This document shows, piece after piece, positions 11,418 to 22,823 of a stretch of DNA of 64,000 nt. How positions within the stretch are numbered: position 1 is the stretch's first letter; every line of letters starts with the position of its first letter. A program made the position numbers and the translations under genes. The notes under the pieces were generated by a model. That model was not told the DNA's origin and made no database searches. It worked only from the letters and a program-made list of their open reading frames with translations. The DNA is from Wyeomyia smithii (taxonomy: Eukaryota; Arthropoda; Insecta; Diptera; Culicidae). The DNA lies in NCBI RefSeq assembly GCF_029784165.1, contig NC_073696.1, positions 190,634,498 through 190,698,497 on the forward strand, read 5' to 3'.

Positions 11418-12656
11418 CACTGTGCTACAAATTAAAAAAAAAATGCAAGAACTTCTGAAGTGACCTAGTGTAGGTTATAGGTGTTATTGAGTGTAACATA
11501 CTATTTATCACATATAGGTAAAATTTGAAAAAAAAATATAAATCATCTCATTTTATTAATTATGAATCATCTTATTTATTTTAAAACTATTCAAACATAT
11601 TAAACATATTATATTAAACATATTTCTATTTTTCAAAGTTTCTATTTTTCGCCTATCCAAAACAGCCAAAATATAAAAAATTGGTTGTAAAATAACCGAA
11701 TTAAACATAAAAATGTAAGCTAAGGTAAAAAGCAGGGTTTTGACCTTAACCTATAATTTTTGGGGTTTTTTGAAAAACTTAAAGTAAACGCGCAAGTAAC
11801 ACATGACTTGAACTATAACCTGTTATATACTGGTAGTTTAGTTATTTAAATTAAGCATGTAAAAATAACAAATTGTACTAAAACCAATCGATGCGAGAGA
11901 CTTCTCGCTCTCGATAAATGATAGCATGAAAAGACCGAATATAAGAGCTTTCTGATTGGAGCCGTGAACGAGTACGTACGGAGACAATTAAGAAGATTAA
12001 ATCTAAAGATAGTTTTTAATAACTGATTGAAGAAGACCCGACTTATACTAAGTAAAAGTCTATATTAGCTGATTAATTAGATCATTGATCTAATATAACC
12101 CACACTAAGCCACATCAAAAGTTCTTGCATTTTTTATCATTTGTAGCTCCGTGGAATAATTGTGCGACAGAAGCCAAAAATACTGGTTTTCTAAAAATAT
12201 ATATATAACTTAGCCAAATATCAACCGATTTTCACCAAAATACTTTCATTTGATTCGGAATTGAATATACTTTCAAAATTCTAGTATATTTGTGGTATGT
12301 TTCTTAAAAAAACGGCAAATTTCAAATTAAGTCGAAAAACTGCGTGAAAAAATCTAAAAACCTATATTTAAACTCAAATAACTCAACATGTTTTATTGAT
12401 ATTAGTAACAACCTGTATAAATTTTAAAAGCTCTCTTTATCCCCTTTCTAAAACTGCTTAAATATTAAAAATCGGTTGATAAATGACTGAGTTAAAAAAT
12501 ATTATATGCGCTGAGGTCCAAAAATACGTATTTTGACCCTAACTTCAGATTTTGAGGGTGTTTGTAAAATTTCTAGTATAAGCGAATGTTATACTCAACA
12601 AGACCTACAACCTACACTAGGTCACTTCAGAAGTTCTAAATCGCTGTAGCACAGTG
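11418..12656. mobile_element. Long-TIR element (CACTGTGCTACA ends), 1.24 kb
   Basis: Ends are long inverted repeats of about 75 nt sharing CACTGTGCTACA, AACTTCTGAAGTGACCTAGT and GTGTAGGTT. A third, internal, diverged copy of the right-facing end occurs at about 12095-12155 (AAGTTCTTGCATTTTTTAT), so this may be two related elements in tandem or one inside the other. It contains no ORF. It is inserted in the pogo-like element. Confidence 0.7.
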
Positions 12657-13166
12657 ACGATTATTTTTACGCGAAATAAGTTTAGTATAAGTGAAACCAG
12701 AAAAGTACAAATCAATCGTATGGTTCATGACAATAAGATATTCTGTTTCATTAATCTAAATAATGCATATTTTTAATATATTTGCTGTTATTATCAAAAA
12801 AATAGGCAATTTCCGTTGATTCCGTTCAACAAGAAAGGGGGTTCCGTTGAAAATACATTAATGATTTTACAACGATACGAGTCAGGGTCGTTGCGATTTA
12901 CTTCCGTTTAAGAAACGAAAGCTTAAACATGTAGCAAAATTATTATAAAAAGTTATTGTCATGTTCTTCAATGAATTTTCATTTTAGAAGCACTAAACAC
13001 TTATTTTGTGTGTTCCAATACCATTTTTATATCATTTTTCAAGTTTATATTTACTTACGTGCCATTATTTTTAATCGGGTCTTATTATTGAATGGAGTTT
13101 TTTAAGCAATTTTTTTTAAAATTACACGGTTTTTTATAAGCGGATTTTTTCAACGCGGTACAACCA

Positions 13167-15261
13167 TTACCTTACCAAACAGTCCCAAGCCGTGGTGTGG
13201 CCTTTGCTGTACGTAAAAGTCGTCTCCATTCCACTCGGTCCATGGCTGCAGTTCGCCAGCTCAGCAGTCTGCGTAGGGTCCGCAGGTCGTCTTCCACCTG
13301 ATCGATCCACCTTGCCCGCTGTGCACCTCTCCGTCTCGTCCCTGACGGATTGGTTTCAAGAACCATCTTTACCGGGCTGTCGTCTGACATCCTTACAACA
13401 TGCCCAGCCCACCGCAACCTGCCTATCTTAGAGGTGTGAACGATAGATGGCTCCCCAAGCAGCTCCTGCAGTTCGTGGTTCATTCGCCTTCTCCACATCC
13501 GCCATCTTCACAAAGGTCCGAGCCACAATGTCGATATCGTCGGCGAAACCAAACAGTTGAACCGACTTTTGGAATATCGTGCCACTCGTGTTAATCCCCG
13601 CTCTTCTAATGACACCTTCCAGGGCAATGTTAAACAGTAGGCACGAGAGACCATCGCTTTGCCTTAGACCTCTTCGGGTTTCGAAGGGGCTCGAAAGTGC
13701 CCCCGAAACTCGAACTACACACATCACTCGATCCATCGTCGCTTTGACCAACCGCGTCAGTTTGTCCGGAAATCCGTAGTCGTGCATAATTTGCCATAGC
13801 TTGTCCCGATCGATTGTGTCGTACGCAGATTTAAAATCGATGAACAAATGATGTGTGGGCACGTTATATTCGCGGCATTTCTGCATAACCTTCCGAACCG
13901 CGAATATCTGATCCGTGGTGGCGCGGGCACCCATAAATCCCGCCTGGTAGTGCCCCACGAACTGCTTCGTAAATGGTGATAGTCGACGGCAAAGTATTTG
14001 GGAGAGTACCTTGTAGGCGGCGTTCAACAGAGTGATTGCCCGGTAATTGCAGCACTCCAGTTTGTCGCCCTTTTTGTAGATGGGACACACAATACCCTCC
14101 ATCCACTCCTCCGGAACTCGTTCTTCTTCCCAAACCTTGACAATGACCCAGTGCACGGCTCTAGCCAGTGTTTCTCCACCGTATTTCAATAGCTCGCTGG
14201 GAAGTTGGTCCACTTTATTGTTTTTCAGTCGACCAATCTCCTCCTCCACCTCCAGAAGATCGGGGGCTGGAATTCTGATGTCTTCTGCTCGTGCACCAAG
14301 ATCAATTGCCATACTGTCCTCGCGCTCTACTGCATCGCCGTTTAGATGCTCGTCGAAGTGCTGCCTCCACCTTTTGACCACCTCACACTCGTCTGTTAGG
14401 AGGTTTCCGTCTAAGCTCCTTCACATATCGGCTTGCGGCACAAAGCCTTTGCGGGAGCTGTTCAGCTTCTCGTAGAACTTCCGAGTGTCGTTAGCTTGGT
14501 ACAGCTCTTCCATCGCTACGCAATCTCGGTCCTCGAGCTGGCGCTTCTTCCTTCGGAGGACTGAGTTTTGGCTGTTCCGTGCCTGTCGGTATCGTTCCAC
14601 GTTCGCTCTCGTACGGTGTTGCAGCGTTCTCGCCCGTGCCGCATTCTTCTCCTCGACTAACCGTTTGCATTCGCCGTCAAACCAGTCATTTCTATGATTC
14701 GGGGCCCTTGTACCTAGTAGCGCTACTGCAGTGTTACCTATGGCGGATCGGATGCTTTTCCAGCCATCTTCAAGGGTAGCTGCGCCAAGCTGCTCTTCCG
14801 AAGGGAGCACTGCCTTCAGCTGCTGCGCGTATTCCTGTGCAGCCTCGGCGTCCCGAAGTTGCTCAATATTTAGTCGCGGCGTTCGACTTCGGCGGGTGTT
14901 ATACACCGTCGATAGTTTTGAGCGCATGCACACAGCTACTAGGTAGTGGTCCGAATCTATATTCGCACTGCGGTAGGTGCGAACGTTGATGATGTCGGAG
15001 AAAAACCTGCCGTCGATTAGAACGTGGTCGATTTGGTTCTCTGCCTGTTGGTCGGGTGATCTCCAGGTGGATTTGTGGATACCTTTGCGGGGGAAGAAGG
15101 TACTTCGGACTACCATACCACGGGAGGCCGCAAAGTTTACGCACCGATGGCCGTTATCATTAGACACGGCATGCAGGCCATCTGGTCCGATTACCGGTCT
15201 GTACATTGCTTCCCGTCCTACCTTAGCATTCAAGTCCCCAATAACGATCTTCACGTCCCGT
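13167..15261 (-). mobile_element. 5'-truncated LINE with endonuclease and reverse transcriptase, disrupted
   Basis: A 13-bp target-site duplication CGCGGTACAACCA flanks it at 13154-13166 and 15262-15274. Reading leftward: an APE-type endonuclease (IGDLNAKVG, HKSTWRSPDQQ, SDHYLVAV), then in the same frame an RT domain (CPIYKKGD, FIDFKSAYDTID motif A, FGFADDIDIV motif C). A single TGA at 14421-14423 separates the two. After motif C the frame jumps to the C-terminal RWAGHVVRMSDDSP part, with a large internal deletion and a frameshift. The 3' end has a short GTAAG-type repeat tail. The family is the one often mis-annotated as craniofacial development protein 2-like. The clade is not certain. It is dead. 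Confidence 0.88.
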
Positions 15262-16344
15262 CGCGGTACAACCAACCGCGTAAAAAAAGATCCCTGTGTA
15301 TTTATACATTTTACAATTGAAATTACAGTTTTCATATTTTAAGTACCAGTATTGGCATCCTTAGAACTTGAGAAGTTAGTTTTTAAAGCCCTTCGAAAAT
15401 CTTGAACATTAAATCATTTGTTCTTCGTCGTTGTTTCCTTATTTGGGGAAACTTTGATCGGTGTCAATTTTGAATTGTTTTGGAACTTTTTTGAATTAAA
15501 AATGTTAGATGTTGCTTTGATAACATGTTTAGAGACGCTTTCCGGATTGACATCACGTTCTCCTTGACTGCTCTCATTGCGGAGGATAGTCCTGTCCTTG
15601 CACCTAGCCGCGGCCTACTGCGAGTCATTTTTATGCCATATGTAATTTCACCTTTCGATGATGAAAAACGTTAACGTTGCGAAATGTGCCAGAAGTATTT
15701 TGTAAGTCAGCAATCGTTGTAAAATGTTTGTGTTCAGAAAACGTGTGTTGATCATATATGCAAGGCCTTTCCAACAACGAAAGTATCAACAGGCCAGCTC
15801 TAGCCTCTTACGTTCTATGCTCTAGCCAAGACAACATCCTGGCGTAGACCAGGATGATGTCTGGTTAGAGCATAAAACTGGACTTTCTCAACATATATAC
15901 ATTAATTAATTATAAATGAATAAATTTCCATAATTTTTTTTCTAGTTGATTGAGAAAATTAGATAACGGATTTGGAAAACATGTCAATGAATACGAAATG
16001 TTTAATATTCGACTAGTATAAAGTGCTTGTTTGGCACTTACTGAGAGTACGAAATATAACGATCAAATAGATTTTAAAATTTGGTTATCAAAACAATAAA
16101 AAATTTCAAACAATGCAATATTGTTCAGATCTCGATTGACACAAGACTAAGATGTTTTACTCAAATTTAGCAAAAGTAATCACGGGGCAGTTTTATTTCA
16201 ACTATTCATGAGAAGGGTAAAACTGATCAATGTTACCCCGCTGATCAATGATACCCCGTTTTACGGTACAAAATATTGATTAGAAAATATGATTTCTTTT
16301 ACACCTTCGCGAAAGACTGTGAGGCTAAGAACATACTGGCGCGG

Positions 16345-16446
16345 CCTGCGCTGCGTAGGCGGTTCGCCTTACCGTGGGTTAATGTACAGCCTTAAGTATA
16401 CCTGTACATTAAACTGCGGTAGGGCGAGCCGCTTTCGCAGCGCAGG
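16345..16446. repeat. GC-rich foldback element, 45-nt arms
   Basis: Arms 16345-16389 and 16402-16446 are near-complementary (CCTGCGCTGCG at the outer ends, AATGTACAG at the inner ends) around a 12-nt spacer. This is strikingly GC-rich in an AT-rich neighbourhood and probably a MITE or a structured hairpin. Confidence 0.75.
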
Positions 16447-16859
16447 ATACGCTACAACCACAGTCGAGTCACAAAAAATTCTTAAGGCCATCCACCTCAG
16501 ATGCAAAGCACACAATTAGGAAATAGCAAATCACATGTGTTAATTGCCGCGCAAGCGACCTAAAGTTATTTCATTCTTAACTTCCCGCCTTCGGTGCCGT
16601 CTTCGCTGGCCCGCAACTCAGCGAAGCTGTAGAAATGGTACCAAGTGCCCTTTTCACTTTGTGCCTTGAACGTATACATAATGAAAGATTGAACGAAATA
16701 AACGAGCGCTGCCATAGCGTATGACCGCCACCTAGGAACTAAAAAAATGTTCAATTCCACTTTGACTGCTCTTTCTCCGGGCGATCGCTGTACTATGCCG
16801 AGCAGACAAGTTGACTGCGGAAAGCGATCGCATTCGTGTTTCAACAGTCAACTTCCGAT

Positions 16860-17050
16860 CCTTTACAAAGCACTGGTCCGGAATACTCATCATGTCACTG
16901 AATCCTCGCACACACAAAACGAGGAAATACGAAGAAGACATGCTCAGCGATTTCAAAACACATAGAGCACCCCACGTGCTCGAGCGCTTTGAGGTACAGG
17001 TGCAGTCTCCGACTCTGTACACACCTGTTTCTCTGATTTTCGGGTATTCA
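16860..17050 (-). mobile_element. R1-like C-terminal remnant
   Basis: One minus frame gives AEHVFFVFPRF after ESETAPVPQSAR. This resembles the Cys/His-type C-terminus of the R1-like copy at 41 kb (ENAELVFFTFPRFE). It is a scrap next to the larger R1-like relic at 17135-19795, and may be part of a different copy. Confidence 0.45.
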
Positions 17051-17134
17051 GAACCGTGTACTCCGTCTTACGATGTGCTACTCCGCTACACCGAGCCGAG
17101 GATGAAACCTTGCAGTACTCCTACGTTTCAATTT

Positions 17135-19795
17135 TACGCCTACATCTCCAACCCGAATCTCCCTGGCACCGCCGTACGGCATTGCTTCAGGGAGAAGGGC
17201 GAGTCTGCTAAGTGCACCCCTTTGTTAATATACTGACTTCGCCTTTACTGGCCGTTCCGTCGCTAGGTGCCTTGCAGCGTAAGAACAATCTGGGAAGCAG
17301 CCGTGATGACTGCTTTCCAGGTACCCTCGTCTTCACACAGCCTTCCCACTATGTTTTCCGAACTAAAATCCGGCCCGGTCACCGCCAACATTTCGCCCTT
17401 TACCAGTGCAAAACCTAGCAAACAACACATGCTTAGCGGTTTCTTCCGTGCCCGCAAACTTGTGCAGTAGGCATGGCCTGACAGTATATGTGTCAGGTGG
17501 AAGTTAACATCCCCATGGACGAGTCGGTGCATCCAGCTACATTTGGTAAAATTAGACCATTCCCACTGCCACCTGGCCATCGAAGTTAACCTTCTGGTTG
17601 TTCGTATACCTCTCGTGTCACGTTGGTCGAAGCACTCTACATCCTCTTTGGCAATGATGCTGATGGGCATCATGCCAGCCAGGACGCACATTGCCTCGTA
17701 TGACACGGTTCGATACGTGCATGCGACCCTCAGATACATGAGCCTGTAGGTGCTCTCCAGTTTACCGCGGTAATTGGAAGTAACCAACCCTTTCGACCAC
17801 ACGGGTCCGCCATACCTGAGTATGGACCTGAGTATGTTGCCACGCTAGCTAGCAGCTTTCGCCTGTTGTTAAATACCGCTGGGCTATTCGACATTATGCG
17901 CGATAATGCTGCTCTAGTCGTGGAAGCTTTCTTGCAAGCATAGTCGATGTTGCTCCCAAAAGTGTGCTTGTCGTCGACCCCTAAGAGTTTCAAGGATCGC
18001 TTTGAGGCGATAGTGCATCCACCCTCACTAATCACCGCCTTCTGTTCCGATTTGCAGTTGTTCATTACAATAACCCCTGTCTTGAGATGCGCTAACTCCA
18101 GTTTACTGGAGTGCATCCATTTCTAAACTACGCGTATGGATCTAGAGTTTTATCGTCCGTAAAGCCATACATGGTATTCCACAGTACCGGACCCTTGGAA
18201 CCTTGCGGCATCCCTACGGTAATTGGGATGCATTTTTGACACTCATGTGTTGTAGACCAGCACTTGATTCTAAAAGTAGTTTTCCAGAATCTTGTACAGT
18301 GGCACGGGCACTCTGAGACTTCGAAGCACGTAGGCTATAGAGTCGCAGTTGGCTCTATCGAACGCGTTTAACGTCTAGCGTGACGACTTCGCAATAGCGA
18401 ATGCCCCTTCTTTTACCGTGGAAGGGTAGCCCGGCCGTCTTGGTGATGGAGAGAATAGCATCTAACGTATCTCTAACTTTACGGAAACTACATTGGTTAC
18501 ACTCTCGGTGAATCTCACAAGTCTGTTGAGAATTACACTCTCTAGCACCTTGCCCGCTATGTCTATTACACATATCCGCCAAGAGGCAGTCTAAGCATTT
18601 CTACATGACCGCCCAGAACAACCCAAGTTCAAGATTCCATCCGGTTCCGGTGCCTTGCTCAAGTTCAGGGAGTTTGAGATCTCAATGAGTTCACTGTCCG
18701 TTATTCTTGTCACCTCCTCGACCTCTGCGCGACTGCAGTCACTTGCTGTTTATGGTTGCTCAGCAGTCGGAGACCAGGGGTTTTGCTAGTTGTGTGGGAA
18801 AAGTCCTTCAATGATCCACTCCAACATCGCTAGTGATTGCTCTGCCGGGGCTGACGTGCCTCTGGTCTTGGCCGTAAGGGCCCTATAGACGTCACCCCAT
18901 AGGTTTGTGTCAAAAAGTCTATCGAAACAGACTTCTTGTTTACTGGCTATTGTTACGCTTTAAAGCGTTACGTTAGCAGATTTTAATGCTTCCTGGCACT
19001 CCGATTCCAGCACACGAAGGCACACAGTGCGAAGGTTGAGCTTCGCCAAAGCTTCCAACAAGATCCGTCCACCGCAGCATCGACATAAACTGGACCTGTC
19101 GGGTTCTTTACACAACCAGCATTAATTTCTCCACTCGAAGCACCTAAAGTAAACATCAGGCTGTTGGAGGATGTCCAACGGTCATAGCAACCAACCGACC
19201 TTCAGCTTAGTTTTCTTCGGAGCTTTGTTTTCTTCTGTCGATGGAAGCTTTACGGTGGCAACCTGAGTCCTAGAACGACCCTTTCCGAATTGCCTCTACG
19301 GCCACCACCACTCCACATTCCATTCCGAAGGCTTGTGCAATGTCGCACCCTTCGGTAACTTCTTCAAGAATTTTAAAACTGGAAAGTCACCTCTTTGTAA
19401 GTAGCTCTCTTCCACTTGGCGTCTCTGCGGAATTCTAGGATCATTTCGCCGGTACGATATCGACGAATGGTCTGAACGTCTTAACCAAAATCCTTCAGCT
19501 GGGCGTCGCCTCTCATGGCCTCCTAGACCTTCGAGTACTTATACCCGTCAGTTTTGAGTATATGAGCGCGTAATCCTTGCTCTTCCTCACCTTTCGCGGT
19601 TTTCGCGTTTTTCACGCGTTTCCCACTTCTGCCGTTTTCTGTCCACCAGGGTTGTCCATTTTTCATACGAGTGGTGTAACTGTTTTTTCATTCGTGAGTC
19701 CAACATTCTCTGTTGCCGGACCAGCCGGTGGGCTTGTCTCGATCAACCTCCTTTTAATGCTCACGGAAGCTTAGTCTCTCGGGGACTGCCTCCCC
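17135..19795 (-). mobile_element. R1-like LINE relic (copy A)
   Basis: Minus-strand pieces in order: an ORF1 with DAKWKRATYKEV-type sequence near 19400, a zinc-knuckle scrap (SLCRCCGG) near 19080, RT N-terminal scraps at 18580-18700, then thumb and C-terminus (RTVSYEAMCVLAGMMPISII, VECFDQRDTRG) at 17263-17802. Nearly all of the endonuclease is missing between ORF1 and RT. Its 3' UTR matches that of the copy at 40.7 kb. Many stops and frameshifts make this an old relic. R1 clade is judged from the thumb/C-terminal sequence. Confidence 0.75.
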
Positions 19796-20256
19796 AGTCA
19801 ACATTTTCATACGTATAATAATGTTTTGATTCCAATATCCGCACTCATATATATCATACAAACTCGCAATTGATGCACGAAAACAGCATATACGTACTAT
19901 TTTGGAGGCGATATAGGTACTGAGGAATAATGGTATGCAATTCATTGATATGGGTATTTATATACGATAATATCCGATAGAAAGTGATTTGTTTCACACT
20001 GTTTTACAACTCTAAGCTTACAATCGTAAATCGGTAAGACTTCATCATGATATACAATCAAAGATGAATTTCTGCGCATGATAAAAAGCGTGTTATACGA
20101 TTTTGACTTCGTTGAGCTACATTTGCGATAGTTTTCATACACTGATATACTATTTGTGGTTGACTGGGTCGTTCTGTAAAACAAACCTCGGCGAACGACA
20201 ATGCGACCGTTTTTGTACATGTCCTTGAGGTTTACCACTCAAGTTAATAGACTGAG
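19796..20256. other. No feature recognised
   Basis: AT-rich spacer between two R1-like relics; two open frames of under 100 codons have no similarity that could be named. Confidence 0.4.
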
Positions 20257-20880
20257 CTACATGAGTATAGATAACGCGGTCTTTGAAGACCGTGTTATGG
20301 ATGACGCGGCCTTCAACTCGACCTCGTTGATTGATTTACCACAGACCTCTAGAGTTAGGTAGACCGTAAAGCCCACAATCAGCGTCCCTGAAGGAAGCTT
20401 TAGATTCAACAGTCCGTCATACATGGCATTCCACAATACCAGGGATGGAACCTCCACCGTCTTGGTGACGGAGTGAACAGCATCCACTGTATCCCTAACT
20501 TTACGGAAACCGAAGTGGTTGCTTCATAGACCGGGCTCACTCTCTGTTGAGGATTAACCTCTCAAGCAACTTGCCCACTGTGTCTAGCAGACAGATTGGT
20601 CCATATGCTCATGAATGGCCCAGGAGCTACCTTCATGGTCGTGGGCCCAGGAGCTACCTTCATGGTCGTTTTAATGGCCAAGTTTGAGATTTCGTCTGGT
20701 CCCGGTCCCTTGCTCGCCTTTAGGGTCTTTGCAATCTCAATGAGTTCATCATCCGTAATTCCTACTGCTTTCCCTACCTCTGCGCGGCTGCTGTCACTCA
20801 TTGTCTGGTGGTAGCGTGGAGAAAGTCCCTCAATGATCCGTTTCAAAATCGCTGGTGATTGCTTTATTTGCTTCGGCAAC
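20257..20880 (-). mobile_element. R1-like LINE relic (copy B) with internal 27-bp duplication
   Basis: Reading leftward it holds the RT N-terminus (SKGPGPDEISNLAIK) and then jumps to the IVGFTVYLTLEV region. The FADD motif C has decayed to FTVY. A 27-nt block (GGCCCAGGAGCTACCTTCAT) is tandemly repeated at 20617 and 20644, duplicating TTMKVAPGP. Most of the RT between these pieces is deleted. Confidence 0.7.
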
Positions 20881-21019
20881 CACGTATCCCGAACATACTT
20901 AATTCGCTTTTTACGCGACTATTTTACGCAAATTTTGGAGTTTTGGAATTCTCGTGTTTTTAAAATAACCGCGAATTTTTCAGGAAGTCTTTTTTCGTTT
21001 TCAAATCGTTTGTTATATA

Positions 21020-21714
21020 TGAGCAATTCTCACTGTAACCAGGCCACTAGGTGCACAAGGTAGAAAAAGAATGATTATGCCATTTTTGTTTGATTGAATT
21101 GGTTGACCCCTCGGTCACCAAGGGGTGAAATGATTTCTAGAAAAGTGGAAAGATGCGAAAAAAATTAGGTGAGCATCAGTGTTAACCTACCAATTGAACC
21201 AATTTCTCGAACGAGGTGTCAAAATATCCAGTGCATTGACTACTACGTTGATTGCGTGAAAGTTCAGTGATGCTCACCTAATTTTTTACTTGCATCTTAT
21301 ATCATTTTTTCTCAGCTTTCCATTGCTGGTCTCAGATCGAAAATTGGTAGTTTCGAACACGGCTAAAATTGCATTTTTCTGATATAATCTGAGATGGCGG
21401 CCAAATTCAAGATGGTGGCCAAAATTCTGACTACTCTAAATAAAAGCCCTATCATTCCTTTTTACAGAAAAGTGCTACTTGTAGTAGGTTCCATAACGAA
21501 TCTCCGAGATATAGCTCAAATAAAACATCAAGAATTGTTGAATTTTCCACTTTTCTAGAAACTATTTCACCCCTTGGCAACCGAGGAGTCAAAAAATTCA
21601 ATCAAACAAAAATGGCATAATCATTTTTTCTCTATTCCTAGCTAATATGTGCATTCATATCAAATTCGAAAGACCTTGTGTACCTAGTGGCCTGGTTTCA
21701 GCGTAAATTGCTCA
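21020..21714. mobile_element. Long-TIR MITE with a second nested inverted repeat
   Basis: The ends TGAGCAATT...AACCAGGCCACTAGGT and their reverse complement enclose 695 bp. Homology between arms runs about 115-160 nt, including ATTATGCCATTTTTGTTTGA and a CCAAGGGGTGAAAT block. A further inner pair (ATTAGGTGAGCATCA against TGATGCTCACCTAAT) sits at about 21165 and 21270. No ORF. It lies in the 15.4-kb Ras-GRF-like intron. Confidence 0.8.
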
Positions 21715-22312
21715 TGTTTAACAATTCTTCCATCATCTCAATTGGGAGTGAAAAGACACTGAGCTTAATTCTGTTACGAAAGTATTTATCAGAAATGATA
21801 ACAAAATTAGTACAAGTGAAATTTTTGTCACGCGGATTGTGTGTAGAATAAAATTTTGTGTGGTGATAATTTAGGAAAATAATATTTGATTCACGTCATT
21901 CATAAACAACAGGGAAAAAATGGTCCAAGATAACTACCTTGAGGAACACCGATTAAATTGAATAATTAAATCCCATTTCATGATTTCATTTTGTCATTAA
22001 ATCCCATTTTATTATTTTATTTTGTGTCGGCAATCTCGTAATTTACGGTGTCAAAAAAGAAAACTTTCATATCAATATTCCCCAAAGACTATTATTAATA
22101 ATTAGCAACAGTTCGTTTGCAACCAGTTTTGAGAATGAAAAAAAATGAATTCTTCCTTCACTCGGAATCAAAACGTTTGTTGCTAAAGATAAATTAAAAA
22201 TTTTGGCAAAAATGCCTTTCTAAATAGAATATAATAAATTAAGTCAACAAAACTGAAGTATCTCGAACATGTATAAAACAATTTTAAAGCTAAGTTAACG
22301 CAAAATACTCAC
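21715..22312. other. Intronic sequence next to exon 22313-22410
   Basis: AT-rich with no recognised element. Ends at the GTGAGT donor of the neighbouring exon. Confidence 0.4.
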
Positions 22313-22410
22313 TCGCTCCGAATGGCCAGAAATATTTGATGATCCAGATATGTCATCTGCTCCGCGATTTCCAGGGCTGACAATGTCTCAATACTCTCTT
22401 TGCTCGGTAC
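22313..22410 (-). CDS. Ras-GRF-like exon: end of REM module into catalytic domain
   Basis: 98 nt, starting in phase 0 after a TTTATAG acceptor and ending two bases into a codon at a GTGAGT donor. It encodes VPSKESIETLSALEIAEQMT and then a YLDH-IFLAIRSE stretch. The SALEIAEQ-T-LDH pattern marks the start of the Ras-GRF CDC25 domain. The split Glu codon is completed by the first base of the exon at 6938, giving SE-EFLGQAWMK where vertebrate Ras-GRF has a YEEF-GQGWMK-type sequence. The intron to the left exon is only 58 nt; the intron to the right is 15.4 kb and full of transposons. Confidence 0.9.
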
Positions 22411-22468
22411 CTATAAATAATATGAATTACAAAACAGAAAAAGATTTCTTCCGCTAAAACGCGCATAC

Positions 22469-22823
22469 TAGTGGTGGTGTAAGCAGCGTATCCAGCTGTT
22501 GTTTCCCGCTATCGATGTCCTCGCGGCAGAGCAGTCGTAACAGTTGGGATGCAGCTCTATGCTCGGTTGGCAATAGGTTCGGACTACATGTGATATCGTC
22601 CAGAAATGCTATCGTCTGCGAGCGCAAAGTTGCATCCTGTTCGAAGTCTTGAAAATGCTTGGACACCCAGTGCCGCAGTACGTTCAGAACGCGCATTGTA
22701 GCCGGTGAACTGACAACGGATTCTTTCCGATTCCTAGCTTCCACTTCGGGGGGCTCGTCCCTAGGGTTACTGGAAGCTGAGGTAGCGATTGCGAAAGCCG
22801 CCGCTGCCGTTGAGGTGCTACTC
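22469..22823 (-). CDS. Ras-GRF-like exon: Ala-rich lead-in and RasGEF N-terminal (REM) domain
   Basis: 355 nt, starting with one base of a split codon after a TTCAG acceptor and ending at a phase-0 GTATGC donor. It begins with Ser/Thr/Ala-rich residues containing AFAIAT, a motif that precedes the REM domain in vertebrate Ras-GRF1/2. The REM core MRVLNVLRHWVSKHFQDFE follows, then FLDDI, LLPTEHRAASQLLRLL. REM modules brace the catalytic domain. The open frame has no ATG at its left edge and runs straight into the acceptor, so this is an internal exon. At least one further coding exon must lie upstream. Confidence 0.9.

Larger units (their letters stand above)
11315..15298. mobile_element. Pogo-like element with ACGCGG-rich ends, nested inside the 11268 element
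   Basis: The left end CGCTGGGGTCTTTTTTTACG and the reversed right end CACAGGGATCTTTTTTTACG match, each next to TA. Both subterminal regions carry several ACGCGG and AAGCGG words. The same word style appears at 55285-55545. No intact transposase. Removal of the LINE at 13167-15261 brings the right subterminal repeats back together. Confidence 0.7.
11268..16266. mobile_element. Outer TIR element (CCGTAAAWCGGGGTA ends) carrying nested insertions
   Basis: The left end CCGTAAATCGGGGTAACATT and the reversed right end CCGTAAAACGGGGTATCATT form inverted repeats; a GGGGTAACATTGATC word recurs subterminally on the right. TA flanks both ends (11266-11267, 16267-16268). Between them lie its own remnant AT-rich sequence (15300-16200, no gene seen) and the insertions listed separately. 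No transposase of its own is visible, so it was probably a non-autonomous element before it was filled. Confidence 0.75.
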
